In this document: positions 1 to 7,005 of the stretch, piece by piece
How the letters are laid out: each line of letters begins with the position of its first letter
Position numbering within the stretch: position 1 is the stretch's first letter
DNA from: UBA7672 sp036733305
Lineage (GTDB): Bacteria > Pseudomonadota > Alphaproteobacteria > Caulobacterales > Hyphomonadaceae
Assembly (NCBI GenBank): GCA_036733305.1
Contig: DAINAT010000101.1
Location: 1-13,796 of the forward strand
Length of the DNA stretch: 13,796 nucleotides
Direction of reading: 5' to 3'
Notes under the pieces: model-generated
What the model was told of the DNA's origin: nothing
The model's input: the letters and a program-made list of their open reading frames with translations, nothing else
Databases searched by the model: none
Program-made: the position numbers and the translations under genes

Positions 1-118
1 GCAGGCCTCTGAAGTTGGCGCCCTCGACATTCCAGTGATAATTCTGAGTCTTCAGGTACAGCGCATAATTGTCCGCCAGAACGTTCTTCAGAGCTTCCAC
101 AACGGGCCGCTTGCTCAT
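1..118 (-). CDS. dps: Dps-family ferritin-like protein, N-terminal part (cut by window edge)
   Basis: Reading the minus strand from an ATG at 118 gives 39 codons that run off the window. The peptide begins MSKRPVVEALKNVLADNYAL and continues with an NYHWNVEGANF segment, the typical Dps helix in which the His belongs to the inter-subunit ferroxidase site. Dps proteins form 12-subunit cages that oxidise and store iron, consuming peroxide and protecting DNA. A strong ribosome binding site, AAGGAG, lies at 125-130, seven bases before the ATG. The gene follows the RND permease on the same strand after a 56-bp gap, so it may be the last gene of that operon or have its own promoter. Only the first quarter of the protein is visible, so a related ferritin-like subtype cannot be excluded. 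Confidence 0.85.
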   Translation of the reverse strand, partial: MSKRPVVEALKNVLADNYALYLKTQNYHWNVEGANFRGL

Positions 119-132
119 TTCAGTCTCCTTTT

Positions 133-167
133 GGCGGCATGCATTTCCGATACAGGCGATGCCAGCC
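133..167 (-). other. Imperfect stem-loop between the RND gene and dps
   Basis: GGCGGCAT at 133-140 pairs with ATGCCAGCC at 159-167: eight pairs with one bulged A and an 18-base loop. It sits between the RND stop codon and the dps ribosome binding site. No T-run follows it on the minus strand (the next bases are AAAAGGAG), so it does not look like a classical intrinsic terminator. It could be an RNA-processing or stabilising element that uncouples dps from the pump genes, or a chance pairing. Confidence 0.25.
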
Positions 168-174
168 GCAGATC

Positions 175-3100
175 TCAAGTCACAGCCTCTGTGACCGAAG
201 CAGTTGGTTGAATTTTGGTTGGCGTGGACGTCGAGAGCGGCCGACCATCATCGCGCATCGCGACATAGATCGCAGGGATCACGAGCACGGTCAGGAGCGT
301 TGATGACGCAAGACCAAACAACAACGAGATAGCAAGACCCTGGAAGATTGGGTCGCTCAAGATCACTGCTGCTCCGATCATCGCAGCAAGAGCGGTCAGC
401 AGGATCGGCTTGAACCTAATCGCGCCGGCTTCAAGCAGAACATCGCGCAGCGGCCTGTCGGTGTCCTTCGAATGCCGGATGAAGTCTACCAGCAGGATCG
501 AGTTGCGAACGATGATCCCCGCCAACGCGATGAAGCCGATCATCGACGTGGCTGTGAACGGCGCGTTGAACAGGACGTGGCCGATCACGATCCCAATCAG
601 TGTGAGCGGTATCGGCGTAAGAATCACCAGCGGCAGACGGAACGATTTGAACTGGGCAACGACGAGGACGTAGATGCCGAAGATGGCGACCGCGAATGCA
701 GCGCCCATGTCGCGGAACGTGACATAGGTGATCTCCCATTCGCCATCCCACAGCAACGTCGGTTTGGCTTCATTGTCCGGCTGGCCGTACAGACTGATCG
801 CTGGCTTGGGTAGAGCGCCCCAGGCGTGGGCTTCGATCGCCGCCTGCACGTCGAGCATGCCGTAAATTGGCGCCTCATAAGCGCCGGCCAGGTCGGCCAT
901 AACCATCTCAGCGGCCAGACCATCGCGCCGGAAGATCGGATAGCTACCGATCTCGTCTCGCGCCTGAACAAGCTCGCCCATTTCAACGAGACGTGACCCG
1001 TCAGCCGCCTGAGCGACTGGCATTGCCGCCAGCCCCTTTGACCAGGTGCGAGCTGACTGTGGCAAGCGGACCGCGATGCCGATCGGATTGCGCCCTTCCC
1101 CGCGATGGGAATAGCCAATGGCCTGACCGTTCAGCGTGACCGCGATGGACTGCATAACGTCACCTTCAGCAACGCCGAAGAAGTCCATCTGCGACCGGTC
1201 TGGCGTCAAACGAAGACGCGGACGCTGCTGGCCGAAGCTGTCGTCAGTATCGACGATGTAGGGAACGCTGTTGAAGATCTTTCGGACTTCGGTTGCGACG
1301 GCACGGCGGGTCTCCGCATCAGGCCCGTAGATTTCGGCCAACAGGGTCGCAAGCACCGGCGGCCCTGGCGGGACTTCGACAACCTTGACGGATGTCCCTT
1401 CCGGCAACTCAAGCGCCTTGAGACGCTGGCGCATGTCCAGGGCAACCTCATGGCTCGATCTGCTGCGCTTGTCCTTCGGCGCGAGCGTGACCTGAAGGTC
1501 ACCCATCTCCGGCTTGTTACGCAGGTAGTAGTGACGAACGAGGCCGTTGAAATTGAATGGGGACGCCGTGCCGGCATAGGCGTCGGACGCGAGCACTTCC
1601 GGCATGCTGCTAACGATGCCCGCAGCATCGATCAGGACACGCTCCGTTGCTTCCATCGTGGCGCCTTCGGGAAGATCGACGACAACTTGAAGCTCGGACT
1701 TGTTGTCGAAGGGCAGCAACTTCACGCGCACGGTCTTGGTTGCGAAGAGAGCGCAGGCGGCAATGGTCACCACGCCGACGACAATCAGGAAGATCACCGA
1801 AGCCTTGCGGGAAGCAATGATCGGCGTCGCAACCTTGCGGTAGAGGCGGCCGAGTTTGCCGCCATCAGTATCATGCCCACCGAGCCCTTCCCCACCATGG
1901 GCTAGTGTTTTGCGGGCGAAGCGAACCATGAGCCAAGGCGCCAGAACCATCGCGACGAAGAACGAGAACAGCATCGCTGCTGAAGCGTTTGCAGGGATCG
2001 GCGCCATGTACGGCCCCATGAGGCCGGACACGAACATCATGGGCAGGAGTGCGGCGACGACCGTCAGCGTTGCCACGATCGTGGGGTTTCCGACCTCGGC
2101 CACGGCCTCGATGGCAGCCTGATAGCGCGAGCGGCCATCCCTCATCGCCCAGTGGCGCGCGATGTCCTCGATCACCACAATAGCGTCGTCGACGAGGATG
2201 CCGATCGAGAAGATAATGGCGAACAGGCTGACCCGGTTGATCGTGTAGCCCATCAGATTGGACGCGAAGAGGGTTAGCAGGATGGTGGTCGGGATGACGA
2301 AGGCTGTGACGATCGCCTCGCGCACGCCAATCGCGAAGCCGATCAGGATGACGATGCTTATGGTAGCGAGCGCAAGATGGAACAGAAGCTCGTTGGCTTT
2401 CTCGTTCGCTGTCTCGCCATAGTTGCGTGAGATGTTCGCCGAAACGCCCTCTGGAATGAGTTTGCCTTCCAGTTGGTGGAGGCGCTGCTCGATTGCCTGG
2501 GAAACCACAACTGCATTTGCCCCGTCGCGTTTGGCGATGGCGAGGCTTACGGCCGGAGCCATTCGCACAGCATCGGCTTCGTGGCTGAAGCGCCAGGCTC
2601 GGGCCTGATCTTCACGCGCGCCCAGGGAAATGTCCGCCACGTCCCGGAGATAGACGGTGCGTCCGTCGGCGGCGCGGATCGAGAGAAGCTCAAGCTCCGA
2701 AACCGTATCAATCGTGCTGCCGACAGCAACGGACTGGACCTTGTCGACGCTGCGCAGGTCGCCCGCCGGGAAGGAGGCGTTAGCGCTGCTGACGGTGTCG
2801 ATGACCGATTTCAGTGGGACGCCGTAAAGCGCCATGCGGCCCGGATCTGGCGAGATCCGGATTTCCTGAGGACGACCGCCAACGATGAAGGTGAGACCAA
2901 CGTCCTGGACCTTGGCCAGTTCGGTCTGCAGTTCCTCTGCGACCAGATAAAGCGCCTGGTCGTTCCAGCGATCCGCGGCTGCCGCTTCGGGAGCAAGCGT
3001 AATCACGACGATGGGGACGTCGCTGATGCCGCGCCCGACGATCAGAGGCTCGGGAATGCCGGTGGGAATTTTGTCGTAGTTCGCGCGGATGCGCTCGTGG

Positions 3101-3438
3101 ATGCGCAGGATTGCATCGTCGCGCTCCGTCCCAACCTTGAAGCGGGCCGTGACGAGGACGCCATCATCCTGCGTCTGGCTGTAAACATGCTCGACGCCGT
3201 CGATGGCCTTGACGATGGTCTCGAGCGGCTTGGTGATCAGTTCGGCAGCATCTGGCGCCTTGAGACCGTCGGCACGGACGGCAATGTCCACCATCGGCAC
3301 GCTGATCTGAGGTTCTTCCTCACGCGGGATCGTAAACAGCGCCAACAAGCCAAGCGCGATCGCCGTAAGCAGGAAGAGCGGCGTCAGCGGCGACCGGATC
3401 GTTGCCTCAGTCAGCTTGCCCGAAATGCCGAGTTTCAC
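175..3438 (-). CDS. RND-family efflux permease (AcrB-like)
   Basis: This 1087-residue inner-membrane proton antiporter has the usual RND length and layout. TM1 is near 18-37, followed by a large periplasmic porter domain, TM2-TM6 at about 351-508, TM7 at about 546-567, a second periplasmic domain, and TM8-TM12 at about 911-1070. TM4 carries the paired aspartates of the proton relay (D417, D418 in GILVDDAIVVIEDI). TM10 has R978 in AGIIVRNSILLVDF, where AcrB has its relay lysine K940. The N-terminal segment contains IPREEEPQISVP just after TM1. Translation starts at GTG (3436-3438) and overlaps the adaptor stop codon by four bases (GTGA), which implies translational coupling. No outer-membrane channel gene is present, so the pump would borrow a TolC-like protein. 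It lies in the operon of a thiol-sensing ArsR repressor and a rhodanese, so a sulfur-related or thiol-reactive substrate is inferred; the substrate cannot be read from the sequence. The tail after about 1070 is Thr/Ser-rich and unremarkable. Confidence 0.93.
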   Translation of the reverse strand: MKLGISGKLTEATIRSPLTPLFLLTAIALGLLALFTIPREEEPQISVPMVDIAVRADGLKAPDAAELITKPLETIVKAIDGVEHVYSQTQDDGVLVTARFKVGTERDDAILRIHERIRANYDKIPTGIPEPLIVGRGISDVPIVVITLAPEAAAADRWNDQALYLVAEELQTELAKVQDVGLTFIVGGRPQEIRISPDPGRMALYGVPLKSVIDTVSSANASFPAGDLRSVDKVQSVAVGSTIDTVSELELLSIRAADGRTVYLRDVADISLGAREDQARAWRFSHEADAVRMAPAVSLAIAKRDGANAVVVSQAIEQRLHQLEGKLIPEGVSANISRNYGETANEKANELLFHLALATISIVILIGFAIGVREAIVTAFVIPTTILLTLFASNLMGYTINRVSLFAIIFSIGILVDDAIVVIEDIARHWAMRDGRSRYQAAIEAVAEVGNPTIVATLTVVAALLPMMFVSGLMGPYMAPIPANASAAMLFSFFVAMVLAPWLMVRFARKTLAHGGEGLGGHDTDGGKLGRLYRKVATPIIASRKASVIFLIVVGVVTIAACALFATKTVRVKLLPFDNKSELQVVVDLPEGATMEATERVLIDAAGIVSSMPEVLASDAYAGTASPFNFNGLVRHYYLRNKPEMGDLQVTLAPKDKRSRSSHEVALDMRQRLKALELPEGTSVKVVEVPPGPPVLATLLAEIYGPDAETRRAVATEVRKIFNSVPYIVDTDDSFGQQRPRLRLTPDRSQMDFFGVAEGDVMQSIAVTLNGQAIGYSHRGEGRNPIGIAVRLPQSARTWSKGLAAMPVAQAADGSRLVEMGELVQARDEIGSYPIFRRDGLAAEMVMADLAGAYEAPIYGMLDVQAAIEAHAWGALPKPAISLYGQPDNEAKPTLLWDGEWEITYVTFRDMGAAFAVAIFGIYVLVVAQFKSFRLPLVILTPIPLTLIGIVIGHVLFNAPFTATSMIGFIALAGIIVRNSILLVDFIRHSKDTDRPLRDVLLEAGAIRFKPILLTALAAMIGAAVILSDPIFQGLAISLLFGLASSTLLTVLVIPAIYVAMRDDGRPLSTSTPTKIQPTASVTEAVT

Positions 3439-4472
3439 GATGCGCGCTCCACCGGCAGGATGACATCGCCAGCTCGCAGACCCGATAGGATCTCGACGCC
3501 ATCGGGCATGTCCTCAAGCGGAACGCGCGATCCACGCTGCACGGGCACTTCAATAACGATTCCGCCCTTGCGGCTGAGGCGCGCATAGTCCGCCCCGTAG
3601 CGGGTATCGATGTAGGCGTCCGGTATCACAATCGCCACGCGCTCTCCGGCGGGCGCCATGACGCGGACGCGGCCGCCGACAAGCTGGCGATCAATGCCCG
3701 ACGCGTCGATGTCAGCCATCACGCGACCCGAACTTACAGCAGGATAGACCTGACGAATGGTGGCGAACCTCGGCTCTTCGCTGTCGTCAGCCAGGAAGCG
3801 GATGGACTCGCCCTGCTTCAGGTTTGCAGCTTCGGACTCGGGCAATTCGATGCGGAGAACGGGGGCGCCAGTCGTAATCTGCACCACCACCTCGCCGGGC
3901 ATGATGACTGCTCCGCGGGGAGATGGAATGCGGGTCACTTCGCCTGTGGACGGCGCAACAACCTGTCCCTGGCTGTTCAGTGCGCGAGCAGCGCCCGCCT
4001 GGGCGCGCGCGGCCTGAAGCTGGGCCTCGGCTGCCTTCGCTCCGGATCGCGCCTGGTCGATGGCGGCCTGGGAAATCGCCCCACTGGAAAAGAGACGCTC
4101 AGCGCGCTGCAAATCCTGCTGGGCTTGCTGGCTGGTCGCTTCAGCTGCTCTGACCGCCGCGCCGGCCGCGTCGGCCTCAAGCGAGATGCGATCATCACCA
4201 ATAACCGCGACGACCTGCCCGGCTCGCACTTTCTCGCCTTCCTTCACGAGTATCTGCGTTATGCGACCGCCAATTCGGGCGCGCGCATCGCCTACATCGC
4301 GATTGGTCAGGACGGCCGAAACCATGCGGAAATCGGGCACAGTTCGCTCGGCGATCGTCAGCGCCGCGGGCGAAGCACCCTGCTCTACCTTCGGGGCATC
4401 GGTCTGCGCTCCGCCACAACCGCCAGCGAACAGCGCCGTCGCCAGAACCAGACTTCCAATCAAGGCTCGCAT
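3435..4472 (-). CDS. RND periplasmic adaptor (membrane fusion protein), probable lipoprotein
   Basis: This protein bridges the RND permease to an outer-membrane channel. From the ATG at 4472 it has 345 residues. The start MRALIGSLVLATALFAGGC is a lipoprotein-type signal peptide with Cys19 as the likely lipidation site, although the bases of the lipobox (AGG before Cys) are only an approximate match. Next comes a biotinyl-lipoyl half motif (GGRITQILVKEGEKVRAGQVV split across about 68-90), an Ala/Gln-rich alpha-helical hairpin at about 100-165, the second lipoyl half (VVAPSTGEVTRI), a beta-barrel and a membrane-proximal domain. A GTG at 4484 would add four residues, but ATG 4472 has GGA at a six-base spacing and gives a cleaner signal peptide. 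The gene starts 18 bases after the rhodanese stop and overlaps the permease start by four bases. Identity as an RND adaptor is firm; the substrate is unknown. Confidence 0.9.
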   Translation of the reverse strand: MRALIGSLVLATALFAGGCGGAQTDAPKVEQGASPAALTIAERTVPDFRMVSAVLTNRDVGDARARIGGRITQILVKEGEKVRAGQVVAVIGDDRISLEADAAGAAVRAAEATSQQAQQDLQRAERLFSSGAISQAAIDQARSGAKAAEAQLQAARAQAGAARALNSQGQVVAPSTGEVTRIPSPRGAVIMPGEVVVQITTGAPVLRIELPESEAANLKQGESIRFLADDSEEPRFATIRQVYPAVSSGRVMADIDASGIDRQLVGGRVRVMAPAGERVAIVIPDAYIDTRYGADYARLSRKGGIVIEVPVQRGSRVPLEDMPDGVEILSGLRAGDVILPVERAS

Positions 4473-4490
4473 GCCTATTCCCACTGCTGT

Positions 4491-4853
4491 TTAGACCGGG
4501 TCACGAACACTGCCGGTCGATGGATCGGTCGAGACAACCGGAAGACCGGCTGCTTTCCAGGCCGTGATACCGCCTCCCATATGGCTGCGAACAAGCACGC
4601 CGGCGGCGAACGCTTTGCGGAACGCCATCTCGGATCGCTTTCCAGAGCCGCACTGCAAGACAATCTGTTTTTCCTGCGCGTCGGGAAGACCAGCAGGGTC
4701 AAAAGTTGAAAGCGGGAACAGCATCGCGCCGTGGATGCGTTCGACGGCATACTCGGTCGGCTCCCGAACGTCGATCAGAACAACTTCTCCTCGCGCCATC
4801 GCGTCGTGAATTTGTTGCGGTGTTTCCGTAGGGACTGCGCGTGACTTGAACAT
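4491..4853 (-). CDS. Single-domain rhodanese (YgaP N-domain type sulfurtransferase)
   Basis: This 120-residue cytosolic protein is one complete rhodanese domain. The active-site loop CGSGKRS (68-74) supplies Cys68, which takes up sulfane sulfur as a persulfide, with Arg73 in the expected CxxGxR place. LIDVREPTEY (26-35) is the family's conserved first motif, and GGITAWKAAGLPV (94-106) is the closing one. The PLSTFDPAGLP stretch resembles the N-terminal half of E. coli YgaP (PLSVLEQSGLP), but here the protein stops with no membrane helices. AGGAG at 4860-4864 overlaps the stop of the upstream repressor gene and is six bases from the ATG, so the two are translated together. Its place between a persulfide-sensing repressor and an RND pump suggests it moves or detoxifies sulfane sulfur produced by SQR. 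A different acceptor, such as cyanide or thioredoxin, is possible. Confidence 0.9.
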   Translation of the reverse strand: MFKSRAVPTETPQQIHDAMARGEVVLIDVREPTEYAVERIHGAMLFPLSTFDPAGLPDAQEKQIVLQCGSGKRSEMAFRKAFAAGVLVRSHMGGGITAWKAAGLPVVSTDPSTGSVRDPV

Positions 4854-4862
4854 TGAGGGCTC

Positions 4863-5189
4863 CTAGCTCGTCCTGCTGGCGTTGGTAGGGGGCGCGCAGA
4901 AATGGGACGCCAGCGTTTCTGCGACGGCGCGAGCGATGCCGCTCGTCAGGCGGTAGCGGATTGTCTGACCGGCGCGCCGAGCCTCCACGACGCGCTGACG
5001 CCGCAGGATTGCCAGATGCTGCGATACCAGCGTCTGCTGCAGATCAAGATCGGCGGCCAAGCCGCCAACGCATTGATCTCCCTCAATCAGGCGGCAGACG
5101 ATCATGAGACGATGCGGGTTCGCCAGCGTCCTCAGAAACTCGCTGGCGTCCGATGCTCGACCTGCCATATCCGTAGTCTTTATTTGCAT
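4863..5189 (-). CDS. sqrR: ArsR-family persulfide-responsive repressor (SqrR/BigR/YgaV type)
   Basis: This is a 108-residue winged-helix repressor counted from the ATG at 5189. The fold is clear: LANPHRLMIVCRL in the second helix, a recognition helix around QQTLVSQHLAILRR (about 51-64), the wing VVEARRAGQTIRYRL (67-81), and a C-terminal helix. Cys32 (in LMIVC) and Cys98 (in SHFC) are 66 residues apart, the same spacing as the redox pair Cys41/Cys107 of Rhodobacter SqrR. That pair forms a tetrasulfide bridge and releases DNA when reactive sulfur rises. The open reading frame continues upstream to an ATG at 5258, but that would run through the divergent promoter. The 5189 start gives the usual family N-terminus, and ATG 5168 is a shorter alternative. 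The gene is divergent from sqr and is first in an operon with the rhodanese and the RND pump, so it likely controls itself and both arms. The function is inferred from family and spacing. Confidence 0.88.
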   Translation of the reverse strand: MQIKTTDMAGRASDASEFLRTLANPHRLMIVCRLIEGDQCVGGLAADLDLQQTLVSQHLAILRRQRVVEARRAGQTIRYRLTSGIARAVAETLASHFCAPPTNASRTS

Positions 5190-5191
5190 AC

Positions 5192-5220
5192 TTGCGCATA
5201 TGCGCGTCTTCGCATATATT
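5192..5220 (+). promoter_or_regulatory. Candidate promoter of the sqr-trxC arm
   Basis: TTGCGC (5192-5197) as a weak -35 box and TATATT (5215-5220) as a good -10 box are 17 bases apart. Transcription would begin near 5227, leaving a leader of about 30 bases before the sqr start at 5257, where GGGAGG (5246-5251) is the ribosome binding site. The -35 box is inside the palindrome at 5194-5205, so a bound repressor would block RNA polymerase. This is read from consensus only. Confidence 0.5.
5194..5205. promoter_or_regulatory. Candidate SqrR-like operator, perfect palindrome GCGCATATGCGC
   Basis: A perfect 12-bp palindrome lies five bases upstream of the repressor start codon and 51 bases upstream of sqr. 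It covers the -10 of the leftward promoter and the -35 of the rightward one, the right place for one dimer to silence both. A related copy follows: CTTGCGCATATGCG (5191-5204) is echoed by CTTCGCATATATTG (5208-5221), and GCATA occurs again at 5186-5190, so there may be two or more half-sites. That this is the binding site of the adjacent ArsR protein is inference from position and symmetry. Confidence 0.6.
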
Positions 5221-5225
5221 GTCAA
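5197..5225 (-). promoter_or_regulatory. Candidate promoter of the sqrR-rhodanese-RND operon
   Basis: On the minus strand a perfect -35 hexamer TTGACA (5225-5220) stands 17 bases from CATATG (5202-5197), a weak -10 lying wholly in the palindrome. Transcription would start at about 5190, just before the ATG at 5189. The repressor mRNA would then be leaderless or nearly so, or translation would begin at the ATG at 5168 with a leader of about 22 bases. No convincing ribosome binding site precedes either ATG. Confidence 0.5.
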
Positions 5226-5256
5226 TACCGGATGACGCAGAACCCGGGAGGAAATC

Positions 5257-6528
5257 ATGGCTCACATCGTCGTACTTGGCGCTGGACTCGGTGGCGCAAT
5301 CGCCGCCTACGAGATTCGCGATCAACTCCGAAAGAACGACAGAATCTCGGTTGTGTCGAAGGGGGCTATCTACCAGTTCGTTCCGTCAAACCCATGGGTC
5401 GCCGTCAGCTGGCGCAAACGCAAGGATATTGAGGTTGACCTTCGTCCGGTGATGAAACGGAAAGGCATCAACTTCATAACGACAGGCGCCTCCCGCGTTG
5501 TGCCGGCTGAGAACAGGCTGGAACTCGAGGACGGCCAGTCGCTCAGCTACGACTATCTGGTAATTGCCACGGGACCTGATCTCGCCTTCGACGAAATTCC
5601 GGGGCTTGGGCCACAGGGCTTCACGCAGTCGATCTGCCAGGCCGAGCATGCCGAACACGTAGCAGAGGCTTTCGAAGCTTTCTGCAAAAAACCAGGACCT
5701 ATCGTCGTTGGCGCCGTGCAGGGCGCCTCGTGCTTCGGCCCGGCCTACGAGTTCGCTATGATCCTCGATACAGAGCTGCGCAAGCGCAAGATCCGCGACA
5801 AGGTGCCGATGACGTTCGTCACCTCCGAACCTTATGTCGGGCACCTTGGCCTTGACGGCGTTGGCGATACGAAAGGCTTGCTCGAAAGCGAGATGCGCAA
5901 CCGCCACATGAAGTGGATCACCAATGCGCGCGTGACCAGCGTCGAAGCAGGAACGATGCATGTGGAAGAAGTCGGTGACGATGGGGCCGTCAAGACGACC
6001 CACGCCCTGCCCTTCGCTTTCTCCATGATGCTGCCCGCCTTCCGGGGCGTCTCGGCTATTCGTGGCGTAAAGAATCTCGTCAACCCGCGGGGCTTCGTCC
6101 TGATCGACAAGAACCAGCGCAACCCAACCTACCAGAATATCTTCAGCATCGGCGTGACGGTGGCGATCCCGCCCATGGGCAAGACGCCTGTCCCGGTCGG
6201 CGTACCGAAGACTGGGTTCATGATCGAATCCATGGTGACCGCGACGGCCCATAACATCGGCGCTCTCTTGCGCGGCGAGCCAGCAGATGCCGAGGCCACG
6301 TGGAACGCAATCTGTCTCGCCGATTTCGGTGACGGTGGTGTTGCGTTTGTCGCGCAACCGCAGATTCCGCCGCGCAACGTGAATTGGTCCGCCAAGGGTG
6401 GCTGGGTCCACATGGCGAAGGCGGGTTTCGAGTCCTACTTCATCGGCAAGATCAAGAAGGGTGAAAGCGAGCCGTTCTATGAAAAGCTCGTGATGGACAC
6501 CCTTGGGATTCACAAACTGAAGGGGTGA
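5257..6528 (+). CDS. sqr: Sulfide:quinone oxidoreductase (SQR)
   Basis: This is a 423-residue flavoprotein that oxidises sulfide to persulfide or polysulfide and reduces membrane quinone. The N-terminal Rossmann motif VVLGAGLGGAIAA (5-17) binds FAD, and DYLVIATGP (99-107) is the second nucleotide-fold motif. All three catalytic cysteines of the characterised Acidithiobacillus ferrooxidans enzyme are present at almost the same positions: Cys127 (SICQAEH), Cys159 (GASCFGPAYEF) and Cys353 (AICLADFGD), compared with 128, 160 and 356. IGVTVAIPP and PKTGFMIESM are family motifs near the quinone and flavin site, and the Lys/Phe-rich C-terminal region (about 385-423) suits peripheral membrane attachment. 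A flavocytochrome c subunit is less likely because there is no signal peptide. The ATG has GGGAGG five bases upstream. The gene is divergent from the sqrR-like repressor and is followed one base later by trxC. Confidence 0.95.
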   Translation: MAHIVVLGAGLGGAIAAYEIRDQLRKNDRISVVSKGAIYQFVPSNPWVAVSWRKRKDIEVDLRPVMKRKGINFITTGASRVVPAENRLELEDGQSLSYDYLVIATGPDLAFDEIPGLGPQGFTQSICQAEHAEHVAEAFEAFCKKPGPIVVGAVQGASCFGPAYEFAMILDTELRKRKIRDKVPMTFVTSEPYVGHLGLDGVGDTKGLLESEMRNRHMKWITNARVTSVEAGTMHVEEVGDDGAVKTTHALPFAFSMMLPAFRGVSAIRGVKNLVNPRGFVLIDKNQRNPTYQNIFSIGVTVAIPPMGKTPVPVGVPKTGFMIESMVTATAHNIGALLRGEPADAEATWNAICLADFGDGGVAFVAQPQIPPRNVNWSAKGGWVHMAKAGFESYFIGKIKKGESEPFYEKLVMDTLGIHKLKG

Positions 6529-6529
6529 G

Positions 6530-6994
6530 ATGATGGGTGTCGCGCTATCTAATCAGGCCGTCTGCGTCGCCTGTGGCTCTGTGAACCGCGTGCCGGCCGA
6601 CAAACCAGCCGCAGCGGCCAAATGTGGGCGATGTGCAGCGCCGCTAGGCCTCGACCGACCAGCGGAAGTCAATGATGCCCAGCTTGCGCTTCTTCTTGAA
6701 AAATCGACGGGACTGATCCTGGTCGATGTCTGGGCTCCTTGGTGCGGTCCATGTCGCGCCATGGCGCCTCAGTTCGCCACTGCAGCCGGAGCGCTAGCGG
6801 GCAAGGCCCGGCTCGTGAAACTGAATGCAGATCAGAGTCAGATGGTCCAAAGTCTCGGCGTGTCCGGCATCCCCGCGCTGATCCTGTTTCGCGATGGCCG
6901 CATCGTCGATCGCAAGGCGGGTTTGATCAAAGCTGACGCCTTGGCCGCGTGGGTTGGCGGTCACCTGACCAACTCAGGCAAACCTGCAATCTGA
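6530..6994 (+). CDS. trxC: Thioredoxin 2 (zinc-finger thioredoxin)
   Basis: This 154-residue cytosolic disulfide reductase has an N-terminal zinc ribbon with two CxxC pairs (Cys12/Cys15 and Cys32/Cys35), which marks TrxC, followed by a normal thioredoxin fold. The active site WCGPC is at 71-75 and the conserved cis-proline is Pro115 (GIPALILF). ATG codons stand at 6530 and 6533; AAGGGG at 6520-6525, overlapping the end of sqr, is better spaced for the second, which would shorten the protein by one residue. The gene begins one base after the sqr stop, so both are on one transcript. In this setting it likely reduces protein or low-molecular-weight persulfides, or regenerates oxidised cysteines formed during sulfide oxidation. 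The pairing of TrxC with SQR is context, not proof of a partner. Confidence 0.94.
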   Translation: MMGVALSNQAVCVACGSVNRVPADKPAAAAKCGRCAAPLGLDRPAEVNDAQLALLLEKSTGLILVDVWAPWCGPCRAMAPQFATAAGALAGKARLVKLNADQSQMVQSLGVSGIPALILFRDGRIVDRKAGLIKADALAAWVGGHLTNSGKPAI

Positions 6995-7005
6995 AGGAGT
7001 CTTCC

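Noticed and set aside
1105..1905. Plus-strand open frame of 266 codons inside the RND gene
   Set aside because: Antisense shadow with no recognisable motif; the RND frame is continuous through this region.
2473..3588. Long plus-strand open frame of 371 codons opposite the RND permease
   Set aside because: It is antisense to a clear RND coding sequence, spans the permease/adaptor junction, has no recognisable domain and is rich in Arg, Asp and Gly as expected of a shadow frame in GC-rich DNA.
5190..5258. Upstream extension of the first ArsR gene to an ATG at 5258
   Set aside because: It would run through the divergent promoter and palindrome and add 23 residues not typical of the family. The start at 5189 gives the normal SqrR-like N-terminus.
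5386..6513. Long minus-strand open frame of 375 codons opposite sqr
   Set aside because: The plus strand encodes SQR with all three catalytic cysteines. The antisense frame has low-complexity His/Arg/Asp composition, no domain and no ribosome binding site that I can see.
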